This document shows positions 27,955-37,129 of a stretch of DNA of 64,000 nt, in pieces. A program made the translations under genes and the position numbers. This stretch comes from Novipirellula aureliae (GTDB taxonomy: Bacteria > Planctomycetota > Planctomycetia > Pirellulales > Pirellulaceae). Every line of letters starts with the position of its first letter. Positions within the stretch are counted from its first letter, which is position 1. The stretch lies in assembly GCF_007860185.1 (NCBI RefSeq), contig NZ_SJPY01000002.1, positions 589,775 to 653,774 of the forward strand. Direction: 5' to 3'. Under the pieces are notes generated by a model. That model did not search any database, was not told the DNA's origin, and saw nothing but the letters and a program-made list of their open reading frames with translations.

Positions 27955-28470
27955 TTAACCTCCGGTCTTCCCCAGCCGCTCGGCGACCTTGGCGTCTTCC
28001 ACCGAATCATAGCCGGGAACGAAAGGTTTGATGTCGAGAATGGGTGTGCCATCAAAGGCATCGGTTTTCTCGATCTCGATGACATTGTCCTTAATCGACA
28101 CGATTTTACAGAGCGTCAGAGCGATGAGATTCGGTCGAAATGGGGATCGAGTTGCAAACACACCGGTTAGCGGATTGTCTTTGTTGCCTCTCGGATGAAC
28201 TTGGAGGATCGCTCTTTTCTCGGGGGTATCATTGTTGCTGAACCACCAGAAAACTTGGATATGGGAATAGCCGTCGAGTCCCAGCAAACCAGCTTGGAAC
28301 TTCTTATCAATGACGATTCGGGTCTGGCCGTCAGTGTTCTTGAAATGCCCAATGGGGTGAACAGCGAACGATGGTGAAGGCATCTCTGGCGGTTCCTCTG
28401 CGATAGTCTTTGAAGAAGTAAATGCTAAGGCAGCAATTGAAACAGCAAGGATCAAATTGAACGGTTTCAT
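27955..28470 (-). CDS. TsaA/TrmO-like protein with signal peptide
   Basis: 171 residues. Residues 26 onward match the TsaA-like fold of tRNA m6t6A37 methyltransferase TrmO: PIGHFKN, GLDGYSHIQVFWWF, then RGNKDNPLTGVFATRSPFRP, the SAM-binding signature, and DGTPILDIKPFVPGYDS. The first ~24 residues (MKPFNLILAVSIAALAFTSS) form a clear Sec-type signal peptide ending near TIAEE, so the protein would be exported, which does not fit a role on tRNA. Either the domain serves another SAM- or nucleotide-related task outside the cytoplasm, or the signal is not used. Confidence 0.75.
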   Translation of the reverse strand: MKPFNLILAVSIAALAFTSSKTIAEEPPEMPSPSFAVHPIGHFKNTDGQTRIVIDKKFQAGLLGLDGYSHIQVFWWFSNNDTPEKRAILQVHPRGNKDNPLTGVFATRSPFRPNLIALTLCKIVSIKDNVIEIEKTDAFDGTPILDIKPFVPGYDSVEDAKVAERLGKTGG

Positions 28471-28485
28471 TTTTCGGTTCCTGTT

Positions 28486-29109
28486 CTAGGTGCGTTGTTG
28501 CAATTCAGGGCAGTTTTTCTTTAGCCATTGGGCTGCGGACACAGCATCGGAACTTCCGGTTGACTTTCCTTCAATTTTCTGTTGTGCCTGCCTGATGCGA
28601 CGAGACACCATCTTGCTCTCGATGGCTTCGTTCTCTGCCATACCAAGTTTGCTGAGGATATTCTTGACGCTATCACCAGCGAAAATCTCCATTATCGGAT
28701 CATCCAGCGAGATGTGATGAGAAAACCGACATCGGCACGGTAGCTCATCGGCGAACTGTTCGAGACGATCATCAACAGAAGGCAATGGGTGTCGTTCGCC
28801 AACGATAACGTCGATGATTGCCGACTCATCGAAACCTAGGCTGGCAGCGAGATCGGCATTTAGACTACTTGCAAGCACCGCTTTCAACGGCACGTCCGAT
28901 TTCCAATTGTTGGCGAACTCGTTGAGACGTGCCAACACATCTGGGAAATGTGCAACAAGTAGAATGGCGACAGTTTCGGATTCTGAGCGTTCCACTGCCT
29001 CCTTTTGCAAGCCGGTGAACTTGGCATCCGTGGTCATCCAGATCCGATCAGGCGTGACCTCGACGTTTGTTGGTTTCTTACTGCCGAACAGAGCATCGAA
29101 TAACCCCAT
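28486..29109 (-). CDS. Conserved-looking hypothetical protein (GLFDALFG N-terminus)
   Basis: 207 residues, soluble, no signal peptide. It begins MGLFDALFGSKKPTNVEVTP and contains two halves with mixed alpha/beta content (VAILLVAHFPDVLARLNEF; IIDVIVGERHPLPSVDDRL). Its ATG overlaps the stop of the upstream coiled-coil gene (TAATG), so the two are translationally coupled. The C-terminus WLKKNCPELQQRT looks natural. I recognise no family. Confidence 0.6.
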   Translation of the reverse strand: MGLFDALFGSKKPTNVEVTPDRIWMTTDAKFTGLQKEAVERSESETVAILLVAHFPDVLARLNEFANNWKSDVPLKAVLASSLNADLAASLGFDESAIIDVIVGERHPLPSVDDRLEQFADELPCRCRFSHHISLDDPIMEIFAGDSVKNILSKLGMAENEAIESKMVSRRIRQAQQKIEGKSTGSSDAVSAAQWLKKNCPELQQRT

Positions 29110-29789
29110 TAACGCATCTCCTTAAGTTCATTCACTTCGCCACGCAATCGTCTAACTTCATTTCGAATCTGATCAAGTTGCTTCATGATGTCGTGCATCA
29201 CGTCGTCGCCAGGAAGCTTCTGGCGTTCATGCAGTTCCCGTTCAGTGGCTTCGGCTTGTTCAACAACCTGATCGGCAACATCATGCAGTCCTGCTTGGTG
29301 TAAATGATCGATGGCAATCCGCATGTGTTCTAAACGTTGGGCAATTTTGTCCTGGGGTGTAGACTCTTTATGAACGGGCTGACCCGAAATTGCCCGAAGC
29401 TTCATCTCAACTCGTTCAGCCTGTTGTCGAACATCAGCAAGCCGCTCTCCTTTCCCCACAATTACTTCGAGCTTCTTCTGCTCTTGATGGAGTCTCTCAA
29501 GTAGTCTCTGTAATTCCACGATCTCGGCTCTATGCTGATCAGGATCATGATGCTCAAGCTGCCCAGCTTCTTCTAGCATTGCCATGGCTTTACGCTTTAG
29601 ATTTGTAGCTTTTTCTTGGTGACCGTGTTCAGCAAGCTCGGCGGCTTCTTGGCGCAAAACTCTAGCTTTGTTCCGAAGCTCATCCGGTTCAGAAGCCCAG
29701 GTGATCACAGTCATAGTGAAAAACACGACAATTGCTAACTTGATGGAGGACAAGAAATTTCTCTTTTTGAAATTTGGCAGATTGTTCAA
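29109..29789 (-). CDS. Secreted coiled-coil protein
   Basis: 226 residues: N-terminal hydrophobic signal (about 12-32, ending ITWAS), then almost continuous charged heptad-like helix from residue 35 to the end (ELRNKARVLRQEAAELAEHG, LQRLLERLHQEQKKLEVIV, QLDQIRNEVRRLRGEVNELK). Probably a periplasmic or surface structural protein. First gene of a two-gene unit with the following hypothetical. Similar Glu/Gln/His-rich coiled-coil proteins are common in planctomycetes. Confidence 0.7.
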   Translation of the reverse strand: MNNLPNFKKRNFLSSIKLAIVVFFTMTVITWASEPDELRNKARVLRQEAAELAEHGHQEKATNLKRKAMAMLEEAGQLEHHDPDQHRAEIVELQRLLERLHQEQKKLEVIVGKGERLADVRQQAERVEMKLRAISGQPVHKESTPQDKIAQRLEHMRIAIDHLHQAGLHDVADQVVEQAEATERELHERQKLPGDDVMHDIMKQLDQIRNEVRRLRGEVNELKEMR

Positions 29790-29923
29790 ACTGACCTGGA
29801 CCGATTCAAGTAAGTATAGCGAACGAGAATCCAGTGGTTATCGGTTTCCAGGTGCAATTTTGTATTTCTCGTGATCCAGCGACCTCCAACAATACCAACT
29901 TGCTACCGAAGCATAGCGATAGT

Positions 29924-30172
29924 ATGCCAACCGGCACAAATCGCAATTCCGCTGCGACAATTGAAACGGATCGCAACGATCCGTTCGTTTTGCTTTTGAA
30001 AGAGATCGGTGTTGAACGCAAGGACGTACCGGCTTTGACAAATGGAGATTTGAGTCGGATCGCTAATGTTGATCTTGGCACGTTGCACGGCTGGCAATTT
30101 TTTGATCGGGATTTGCCCGAAGAGGCATTGCAGAGGTTGCGAGATCATTTTTGTGAATATCGAAGCGAGTGA
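29924..30172 (+). CDS. Small hypothetical protein, 82 residues
   Basis: Chosen start ATG 29924 (MPTGTNRNSAATIETDRNDP). The sequence DPFVLLLKEIGVERKDVPAL..LSRIANVDLGTLHGWQF is helical and could be a small helix-turn-helix, but this is not certain. It stands alone between divergently and convergently arranged genes. Confidence 0.4.
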   Translation: MPTGTNRNSAATIETDRNDPFVLLLKEIGVERKDVPALTNGDLSRIANVDLGTLHGWQFFDRDLPEEALQRLRDHFCEYRSE

Positions 30173-30234
30173 TTCCATTTTTGATGAAGACCGTCTCGAC
30201 CTTGTTGGGCCGAGACGGTTAGCACAGGCACTTA

Positions 30235-30561
30235 CTAAATACCCATCTCCTCCAATTCCTTCATCGCCCGCTCGTGCCTGCGCCGCTGTTCACGATGTGT
30301 GATGGATGGCGGCGTGACAACTTCAACTTTCCCGGTCAGTCTGTCGAAGAACCTTTGCATCGCTTCAAGGCTCGTGCATTTGGTTCCGCCGACTTGGATG
30401 GTTTCGAGGCGAACTCTCATTCCATCGTTGGCGATCTTGCCTGCTTGAGCCCAGCGAAACAGCGTCGATAGATGCAGCTTCTTGCCGTTCCTGACTTTCG
30501 GCAGGCGCTTTGTGGCTTCGGAAAGGGAAACAACTTCTTCATTGAATACATCAATAGCCAT
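30235..30561 (-). CDS. DUF1580 protein, copy 1
   Basis: 108 residues from ATG 30561 (MAIDVFNEEVVSLSEATKRL). The pattern LSEATKRLPKVRNGKKLHLS followed by TLFRWAQAGKI and RLETIQVGGTKCTSLEAMQRFF is that of DUF1580, a family first seen in Rhodopirellula baltica, with a helix-turn-helix look (LSTLFRWA) like excisionase-type DNA-binding proteins. A charged C-terminal helix (HREQRRRHERAMKELEEM) follows. Confidence 0.85.
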   Translation of the reverse strand: MAIDVFNEEVVSLSEATKRLPKVRNGKKLHLSTLFRWAQAGKIANDGMRVRLETIQVGGTKCTSLEAMQRFFDRLTGKVEVVTPPSITHREQRRRHERAMKELEEMGI

Positions 30562-30602
30562 ATCGGTCTCCAAGTTTGTTGTGAAAGAACATCGTCTCAG
30601 GT

Positions 30603-30833
30603 CTACCGGCGATTCTCGGTAGTCGCTGAAATGAAACGTGTTACGGCTTGCTTACTCGTTAGAATGCGAGAACCAATTTTCACAGTCTCTAGCTTCACAC
30701 CACCGACACCACGGAGCGTCCAGCGCCAAATGGTGCTGATGTGTGGACGCTTCTGACCTCCGACCTTTGGCAAGCACTTCCGCACTTCGGATAAGGAAAT
30801 GACATCCTCTGTAAGAATGTTCAAATCTGCCAT
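30603..30833 (-). CDS. DUF1580 protein, copy 2
   Basis: 76 residues from ATG 30833 (MADLNILTEDVISLSEVRKC). It is a shorter paralogue of the neighbouring gene: LSEVRKCLPKVGGQKRPHIS, TIWRWTLRGVGGVKLETVKI and LTSKQAVTRFI align with it throughout. It lies 41 bp upstream of the other copy on the same strand, so they probably form an operon produced by duplication. Likely DNA-binding; partner unknown, and no integrase is present nearby. Confidence 0.8.
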   Translation of the reverse strand: MADLNILTEDVISLSEVRKCLPKVGGQKRPHISTIWRWTLRGVGGVKLETVKIGSRILTSKQAVTRFISATTENRR

Positions 30834-31264
30834 GGTTGATCTCCTCAAGTTAGATGAATGAATGATGCGAGTTCGATTCGCACCGAGAGGCATTGATCTT
30901 GAGGCAGGGCCAACCGCTCTGCAAACTTTCTGAAGTTCAGCCAGTCACGTCAAGAATTGTGTGATCGCATTCGATCTGGCGAACCCGCCTACTTCGTAAG
31001 GACATTCGCTGATCGTTCCAAGATTCCAAATTTCTCAGTTTCCAGTTCGTTTGATCAGAAAACTGAGATGAAGTTGGCACTTTGAAACTAGGGTGCTAAG
31101 TCTCTGTCTACGAACCGCTTCAGAGGGTAGATGGTCAGGGCGAACTCAGCGTTGGCCCTGAAATGGTGCTCATCCCTTAGCTTTGGATTTGCAATTGCGT
31201 TACGCCAAATCACCACAGGACGTTTGAATATCAACGAAATTTAAAATCCGCCGCAATCGAAACT
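30834..31264. other. Intergenic region with inverted repeats
   Basis: No gene seen. TCTCAGTTT near 31034 is inverted as AAACTGAGA near 31062, a possible hairpin without a T-run. CAGGGCCAAC (30905-30914) is inverted as GTTGGCCCTG (31151-31160). Confidence 0.4.
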
Positions 31265-31942
31265 TCACTCACCCAGCGTGAAGAGCAATTCGGCATCCTT
31301 CTCAACTCCGTAAGCGTCAAGAAATACGGATCTGCAAAGCTCAGCCACTTCTTCCGTGGTCCCGTCAACCGGAAATGACAAGTGGCGAGTTTCAAATTCA
31401 GTTCCTTCCTCGGTTATGGTGTCAACTGTGGGCTCGATTTCTCGCTTGGACAGGAAAGCGAGAACTGGAACGACCTGCTCCTTCTTTGTCAGGTAGAACT
31501 CGATGGTGTAGCCTTCATCGCCATCCGAAACACTAACTGCCGTGTATTCGTCTTCGGCTAACGAAACAACTAGGTAGGCGTGAGGCGACCGGGAGTTCGC
31601 TACTCGTTCGACATAGTGCTCGATCTTATCAAATCCCTGAACCTCCAAATGCTGTGTCTGGGGAGGGATCATGTACAGCAGCCCGACCACGAACGCACCT
31701 GCACCTAGGAGCAAAGTCATGGAAGGCCAGTAGGAGGTCGTGACTTCGAGGCGACACCGTTTACCGAATTCCATGTAGCTTTGAGACAACGTGACATCCC
31801 CCTCGTCAACTTGTTGCCCAGGGTTGTTCTTGAGATGACGAGCCAGGGCAATCGTCGAAGTCAGGTTCAAAACCGCCAGCAGAATGGCAGGCGTCAGTCC
31901 CACAATGACCAAAGACCAGATTGCGACCTTCAAGAGATTCAT
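31265..31942 (-). CDS. Hypothetical protein with two membrane helices
   Basis: 225 residues. Hydrophobic segments at about 5-32 (VAIWSLVIVGLTPAILLAVL) and 73-92 (PSMTLLLGAGAFVVGLLYMI) enclose a short hydrophilic loop, followed by a soluble alpha/beta C-terminal domain of ~130 residues rich in acidic residues. The C-terminal half is beta-rich (AYLVVSLAEDEYTAVSVSDG). No family recognised. It is a single gene with about 190 bp to the downstream lipase gene on the same strand. Confidence 0.55.
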   Translation of the reverse strand: MNLLKVAIWSLVIVGLTPAILLAVLNLTSTIALARHLKNNPGQQVDEGDVTLSQSYMEFGKRCRLEVTTSYWPSMTLLLGAGAFVVGLLYMIPPQTQHLEVQGFDKIEHYVERVANSRSPHAYLVVSLAEDEYTAVSVSDGDEGYTIEFYLTKKEQVVPVLAFLSKREIEPTVDTITEEGTEFETRHLSFPVDGTTEEVAELCRSVFLDAYGVEKDAELLFTLGE

Positions 31943-32133
31943 TGGCGTAATCGATTTAAGAGGGTGTTATTGGAACCGCAGGCTTCCTAGTTATCCAACA
32001 GTCGAAAAACCATGCGACCATTGAAACACTTGGGGAAGTCTACTTTCATGAAACCATTTTGTAGCATCGTTGTCGTGATTCGTTCGCCCGTGTGATTCAT
32101 TGGGCGTTTGTTCCGTACAGATCGAGTCCATAT

Positions 32134-33432
32134 CTAATCTGACTTGAATCGATGAGTTCTTAGTTGCTCAACCATTTCTCGGTATGAATCGAGAAAGTGA
32201 TCCTGCCCTTGAATGAATATTCCTTGTACGACGAGATTGCCATCTTGGTCGTATGCTGGTCGCCCTGCTTGCTCCAAGTCCTGAATCAACTTGTCGAGTT
32301 CTTCGTCCGACATGGGATCGATGTAACCACTTTCGGAAGGATCGATTTTAGTTTCGGTTTGCCCGTTGCCACCGTACATGAGCAACCGCTTGGATCGCTC
32401 GATCTCAGTTCCATTCCACCAAACCATGTGTCCGAAGTGCTGGTATGGACTGATCAACCTTGTGATCGGGTCCATCTGATTGACAAAGAATACATACTTG
32501 TCATCGAGCTTCTTCCTGAGGAATTCCGCAATGTCCGCACGCACAGCCTTGGGTTGGCCAAAAGTCATGACTCCAGCAATCGGGTACTCATCGTTTTCAG
32601 AAAGCCGGTAAGCACAAACTACCGCCAATCCTCCACCGAGGCTGTGGCCCGTAATCCAAACTCGCTTTGACTTGTATTGTTCCAAAAGTTGTAACACTTG
32701 GTCGTGCATGGGATCGTAACCATTGACGAAGCCGCCGTGCATTGAGCCCTGTTCTGTTCTGACCTTTAAGAATCGGAGGTCTTGCAATAGATCGTACTCG
32801 TGACTTTCGGTTCCCCGGAGTGCGACAATTGCATCGTCACCGGCGTCAATGACATAACCCTGCATTGCCCCAGCATTGATCGACTCTGATTCCGGGAATC
32901 CAAGTTCACTGATCAATTTGCGAGCGTCAACCGGAGACTTGTATGCAATGTCGCTTAGTTGAAGCGTTAGATTTGCCACCGGCCAATCACTGCTTTCGTC
33001 TGTCGTTGACCAGTCGAGCGCTAACAACTCTTGGGGCGTTCGCTCGACGACTGGAGTTGGTTCCCAATCCGTCCGATCCTCGATGTCGGTCTCGACTTTC
33101 GATGGGCGTGCATAAATCCCAAGAAATGCGACGAGAAATGCCCCAGCGAGGGTTAAGACACCGATGCTCAATCCGGTTGATCGGGCACGTTTGGGCAGAG
33201 TCCAGAAGAAGTTCACGACCAATAAAAGAACTAGCAACCCAACGCTGAGAATCGCAATATATGGAGCATGTCCGGTGAGGTAGGTTCCACCGGCGAAAGC
33301 CAAGAACGCCAAGCCCCAAAAAACGAAAGCCGACTTCCAGTGTTCATGACCAGACGCCAGGTAGCAAATGATGGCTCCCGCAAAAAAGCAGATAGCTGCT
33401 ATTACCAACAATATCGTCGTCATGATTGTCAA
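32134..33432 (-). CDS. Membrane-anchored class 3-type lipase
   Basis: 432 residues. Four hydrophobic helices occupy the first ~110 residues. The soluble part is an alpha/beta hydrolase of the lipase class 3 (fungal lipase-like) group: AIVALRGTESHEYDLLQDLR is the oxyanion-region pattern, VWITGHSLGGGLAVVCAYRL contains the nucleophile serine (GHSLGG), VMTFGQPKAV and FVNQMDPITRL the Asp region, and YQHFGHMVW the likely catalytic His. The start overlaps the upstream DUF6508 gene by four bases (ATGA). Substrate unknown. Confidence 0.85.
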   Translation of the reverse strand: MTIMTTILLVIAAICFFAGAIICYLASGHEHWKSAFVFWGLAFLAFAGGTYLTGHAPYIAILSVGLLVLLLVVNFFWTLPKRARSTGLSIGVLTLAGAFLVAFLGIYARPSKVETDIEDRTDWEPTPVVERTPQELLALDWSTTDESSDWPVANLTLQLSDIAYKSPVDARKLISELGFPESESINAGAMQGYVIDAGDDAIVALRGTESHEYDLLQDLRFLKVRTEQGSMHGGFVNGYDPMHDQVLQLLEQYKSKRVWITGHSLGGGLAVVCAYRLSENDEYPIAGVMTFGQPKAVRADIAEFLRKKLDDKYVFFVNQMDPITRLISPYQHFGHMVWWNGTEIERSKRLLMYGGNGQTETKIDPSESGYIDPMSDEELDKLIQDLEQAGRPAYDQDGNLVVQGIFIQGQDHFLDSYREMVEQLRTHRFKSD

Positions 33433-33830
33433 ACTCCCTCGATTTCGGTTCGGATCGTCTTCAAACGTCGCAAGAGCAACACGACATGCCCATTCTCAAA
33501 CATGTCAGCAAGATGGCCCTCACAGAAACGATCTTTGCGAACGTGAGTCGTAAATAGCTTTCGGATTGTCTGAGCATCCGCTGTGTCGATTATTGATGGT
33601 TCATCCACGAACTGCACAGCCGACTCTTGCCATTCGGTCCAGTCGAACTCGGGCGAAACCCAGTTCTGACGATAAAGTGCTTGATAAAACTCATTGACCA
33701 CATCAGCAAACTGAAACCACGGAAACTGCCCAGGTCCACCTTTCCATTCGCCAGCAACAAATCCATCGGCTTCAAACCGTTCAAGGCATGGGAGAATGGC
33801 GTCGATTTGTTCGGATGTTACTGGTGTCAT
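33429..33830 (-). CDS. DUF6508-family protein
   Basis: 133 residues. Pattern ERFEADGFVAGEWKGGPGQF, FADVVNEFYQALYR, FDWTEW and KLFTTHVRKDRFCEGHLADM followed by VVLLLRRL agrees with DUF6508, small soluble proteins of unknown role. The stop overlaps the start of the lipase gene, so the two are coupled. Confidence 0.65.
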   Translation of the reverse strand: MTPVTSEQIDAILPCLERFEADGFVAGEWKGGPGQFPWFQFADVVNEFYQALYRQNWVSPEFDWTEWQESAVQFVDEPSIIDTADAQTIRKLFTTHVRKDRFCEGHLADMFENGHVVLLLRRLKTIRTEIEGV

Positions 33831-34095
33831 TTCAGGATTCTATAAGTCATTCTTGCCGTCGATTCGGTGTTGTTGACGGTCAATAAGTGCCTTCCCCGTC
33901 TTTAGGTGGTTACAATATCGCCGAACAGCGGTTAAGAAAAACTACAACGGATGACGCCATTACCAAGTTCATCGACAAAACCGGGAGTGGAGAGCAAGTC
34001 GATAACCGACTTGACCTTATCACGGTGCTCTGACGAAAAATCGACCCATCCGATTCCTGACACAATTATTTTGCCTCTCCGTTACTTGCCTAATG
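33831..34095. other. Gap with a possible short gene remnant
   Basis: On the plus strand the frame SLGGYNIAEQRLRKTTTDDA, continuing ITKFIDKTGSGEQ and ending LITVL at a TGA near 34032, looks like the end of a protein, but it has no convincing start and I cannot name it. Confidence 0.25.
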
Positions 34096-35169
34096 TCAAA
34101 ACGTCAGGCTCTTTCCTGACCCGTCTGGGGCATCCCACACGACTGCCGTAGATACGTCGTAGTATTTAATCTCAAGTTCGTTTCGCACACGTTTGGCTTC
34201 TAACAGCGTCTTTCGTTTTTCGAGCATTGCCGCAACGTGCTTTCGAGTGTCAAGGTTGCTTGGACTTTCGGGATCACCAAAAAGCCCAATGTAAGCTCTT
34301 TTCAGTTTGCGATTTTGAGCAAGGACATTTGCGATGTGTTGATCACTCTCCCCGAAAGATAGGCCAAGTGTGACGAGACAATTTTCAATTCGTTCAAGCT
34401 TCCCCAAGCAGTACGACAAATAACCGCTGTTCTGAATCTGTATCAGCTTTTTCTCAGCAGTTCCTTCAGCCACGAACAAAGGGTACTGGCCCACATCAAG
34501 TGCTTCTCGAATTCCTTCAAGTAAGTGCTTGCCGGTTCTAACCCAGCTATGCTTTCTCACTTGCCCGCCCACTGAATAAAGGTGCAATGCTCCGTGGATG
34601 AAAAATATCCCTTTGTCACCGCCAACATGTTCGCTGAACACGACGTATGGAGCATCAGGGTCATCTATGTCGTAATCGAAGCCGTCTCGTCCTCCGAGCC
34701 GATCATGGCCGTGCATTTCGACCCAATAAAGCAGCAGGTCATAGTTGGTGCAAAAAATGTTGTGGTATGGTCCCAAGAACTGAACGCATGTGTCCTTTTT
34801 CTTCCCAGAAATATCATGCGCATGGTCAGGGTGAGTCTTGGCAATTGCATCTACCAATGCTTTCTTTACTGCGTCCAAGTCCGTGAGCATCGCACTCGGC
34901 GTAGCTCCATCGATCAGTCCATAGTGTTGAGCGACCCAATCTGCGTCTTCCAGAAGTCGCATCACGCCCTCAAAGTTGTTCGTCCCCAGCCTGTCGAAAA
35001 CCGACAGGCAAGAATCTGGAAGGCCGTTTGCCTTGGCATGTTCAAACAGGCTGCCGTAGGCGAAGCATGACTCGCAGGCCACACTGAATCCATTCCCCAA
35101 CAGAAGGTGAGCCCGGCTAGGACCTAGTTCGGTCAAAACCTGATCGTAGGAAAGTAAGTCCAAGTTCAT
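34096..35169 (-). CDS. DUF4917 protein (SIR2-like)
   Basis: 357 residues. The start MNLDLLSYDQVLTEL leads into AHLLLGNGFSVACESCFAYG (Rossmann-type glycine motif), then NNFEGVMRLLEDADWVA, IFCTNYDLLLYW, IFFIHGALHLYSVGG and YPLFVAEGTAEKKLIQIQNS. This order is that of DUF4917, which resembles SIR2-like NAD-binding domains (GNGxS, TNYD, HGxxH). SIR2-like enzymes act in several antiphage systems by NAD depletion. The gene is intact and lies 37 bp downstream of the truncated BREX-type helicase on the same strand, so a defence role is a reasonable inference, not a proven one. Confidence 0.75.
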   Translation of the reverse strand: MNLDLLSYDQVLTELGPSRAHLLLGNGFSVACESCFAYGSLFEHAKANGLPDSCLSVFDRLGTNNFEGVMRLLEDADWVAQHYGLIDGATPSAMLTDLDAVKKALVDAIAKTHPDHAHDISGKKKDTCVQFLGPYHNIFCTNYDLLLYWVEMHGHDRLGGRDGFDYDIDDPDAPYVVFSEHVGGDKGIFFIHGALHLYSVGGQVRKHSWVRTGKHLLEGIREALDVGQYPLFVAEGTAEKKLIQIQNSGYLSYCLGKLERIENCLVTLGLSFGESDQHIANVLAQNRKLKRAYIGLFGDPESPSNLDTRKHVAAMLEKRKTLLEAKRVRNELEIKYYDVSTAVVWDAPDGSGKSLTF

Positions 35170-35206
35170 GCTTCGTTTTTCCTGTCATATTCCAATTTGT
35201 ATTTTT

Positions 35207-37129
35207 TTAGCCCTGAACAATCACTCGCCTTAGTTCTTGCAATGCTTGTTCAACTGCCTTCCGGTCATTGAACCTCGACGTAAAAACTTCGGCTGAGCGT
35301 TCGTCGGAAAGGCATTCGGAGAACTTCAGGTTCTCCATGGCTTGGATGTTGGGGATTGGTGTTACGTTGTCCGGTTCGATTTCGTCGATCAGGGCGGCGA
35401 TCTCGTTGAGTGATGTTGCTTTGGGGAATATCAGCGAGAGGTTGTCTCCCTTTACATCACAGTGCGGTTTCAGTGCGTCAGCGAGCAGCGTGTTGGCGAT
35501 GCCACCAGCGAAGGTCCACCAGCGGAGTTCGCCATTGGGCTGGAGGACGACGGAAGTTGATTCCGCCGATATCGAAGGAAACTCTTCTCGGATCTCGGCA
35601 AACTGTGTGGCGGTTCGGTTTGACCATGACGGATCGTTGTCGTCACTGCTGAGGATTCGTCGGATTCTCTGGCATACTGCTTGGCTGAGCATCTGACCTT
35701 CTCCTAGCCAACGTGATTTGCCTCTCTGGTCGGTCGGTTCGACGTGAGCGATTTTTCGTTTCCAGTCCAAGTGCTTTGTCTTCCAACTGCGGCCAGCGAG
35801 TGCGAGTATCGGTGGGCCGTCATCGTCGTCCTTCTTAAAGAAAGTGGACTCGTGGACGAATCCGAGTTCCTTTTGTCCCGACATCACTCGAAACAGCGGC
35901 GGTGATGTGAACACGGAAAGCAGGTCCATGAAGTTCTGGCGACCAAAGATCGACTCACCTGCTGGTGCAAAGGAGATGATTCCGTTGTCGTCCCACAGGA
36001 TGAGCTTGGCGATCATGTATTCGAGCAGTGCTTCGACTCTCTCCACTGGCATCTGGCTAAATGCGGGAACATCTGCGACCCAAGAAAACCACTGCGACCT
36101 TCCAACTCCACGTTCCTGAAGGATTAACGCCATCAGTTGTTGGGCCAAAATATGATACGGGCACGGTGGAGCTTGGACCGGCTCGACATACTCTCGTCGC
36201 CAAAGTTCAATTAACGCCGCTGCACGAAGAAGTCCTTCGTCATTCGTCGCCAAGAACAAACAGTTGCGAGTCGTATTTGATCTTCGGCCAGTGCGTCCCA
36301 TTCTTTGTAGAAACGAGGACACGCTTCCGGGGGCATCGATTTGGATCACTCGGTCGAGGTCTCCGACATCGAGACCAAGTTCCAATGAACTGGTCGCCAC
36401 GATCACGCAATTTTGGCGTTGAGCAAAAGCTTCTTCTGCCTGCCGCCGCTCATCCAATCCAACCGAACTATGTGAGACAAACGTGTCTACCCCATAGCTG
36501 CGAAGGGAAACGGCCAACTGCTCCACCCGTGATCGGCTGTCACAGAACACGAGACGCTTCTCGCCTTGATGCAACAGGCTGATCACTCTGGCGGCGTTAC
36601 TCAGCGAACCGACGAAGTCCAGTTGAACATCAGGTTGCTCATCACTGCTACCTCTCGGCCAGACAACCTTTTGTGGGCGCTGCGACCCGGAAGACAGCCA
36701 AGACAACATCTCATCGGGATTGCCCACCGTTGCAGACAATCCGATCCTTTGAAGATCGTGTTTGGCAAGCTTGGCGATTCGGGTAAACACCGATAGCAAG
36801 TGCCAGCCTCGGTCGTCACCAGCGAATGCGTGAACCTCATCGATGACCACCACCTTGATGTTCTTGAAGAAGCGGTGGTGGTCGATCTTGGACGAAACCA
36901 GCATGACCTCCAGAGATTCCGGTGTGGTAAGCAACAGGTCCGGTGGTTCGGACAGTATTCGCTTTCGCTCACCTTGTGGAGTGTCGCCATGCCACAAGGC
37001 GGCTCGGCGTCCGACCAACTGCATGTATTTGTGAAGTCGCTGTTCTTGATTGTTCAGCAACGCCTTGATTGGGCTGACGTAGAGAACCGAAATTCCTTCC
37101 CAAGACTCATCCAACATTTGTGACATCAC
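35207..37129 (-). pseudogene. brxHI: BrxHI-like Lhr-family helicase, lacking N-terminus with Walker A
   Basis: 640 residues of a superfamily 2 helicase of the BREX type 2/6 BrxHI kind: VLYVSPIKALLNNQEQRL (motif Ia), VVVIDEVHAF (II), IGLSATVGNP (III), VATSSLELGLDVGD (V) and FLQRMGRTGRRS (VI), then a winged-helix and Lhr-like C-terminal region. The Q motif and Walker A (GSGKT), normally about 60-80 residues before motif Ia, are absent. Reading upstream of the GTG gives VFPV before MSQMLDES, natural helicase sequence, and there it joins the cut BrxD gene. Without Walker A it cannot hydrolyse ATP normally. Confidence 0.8.

Noticed and set aside
36061-36582. Plus-strand 173-residue frame opposite the helicase gene
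   Set aside because: It is the complement of clear helicase motifs and has no domain of its own.
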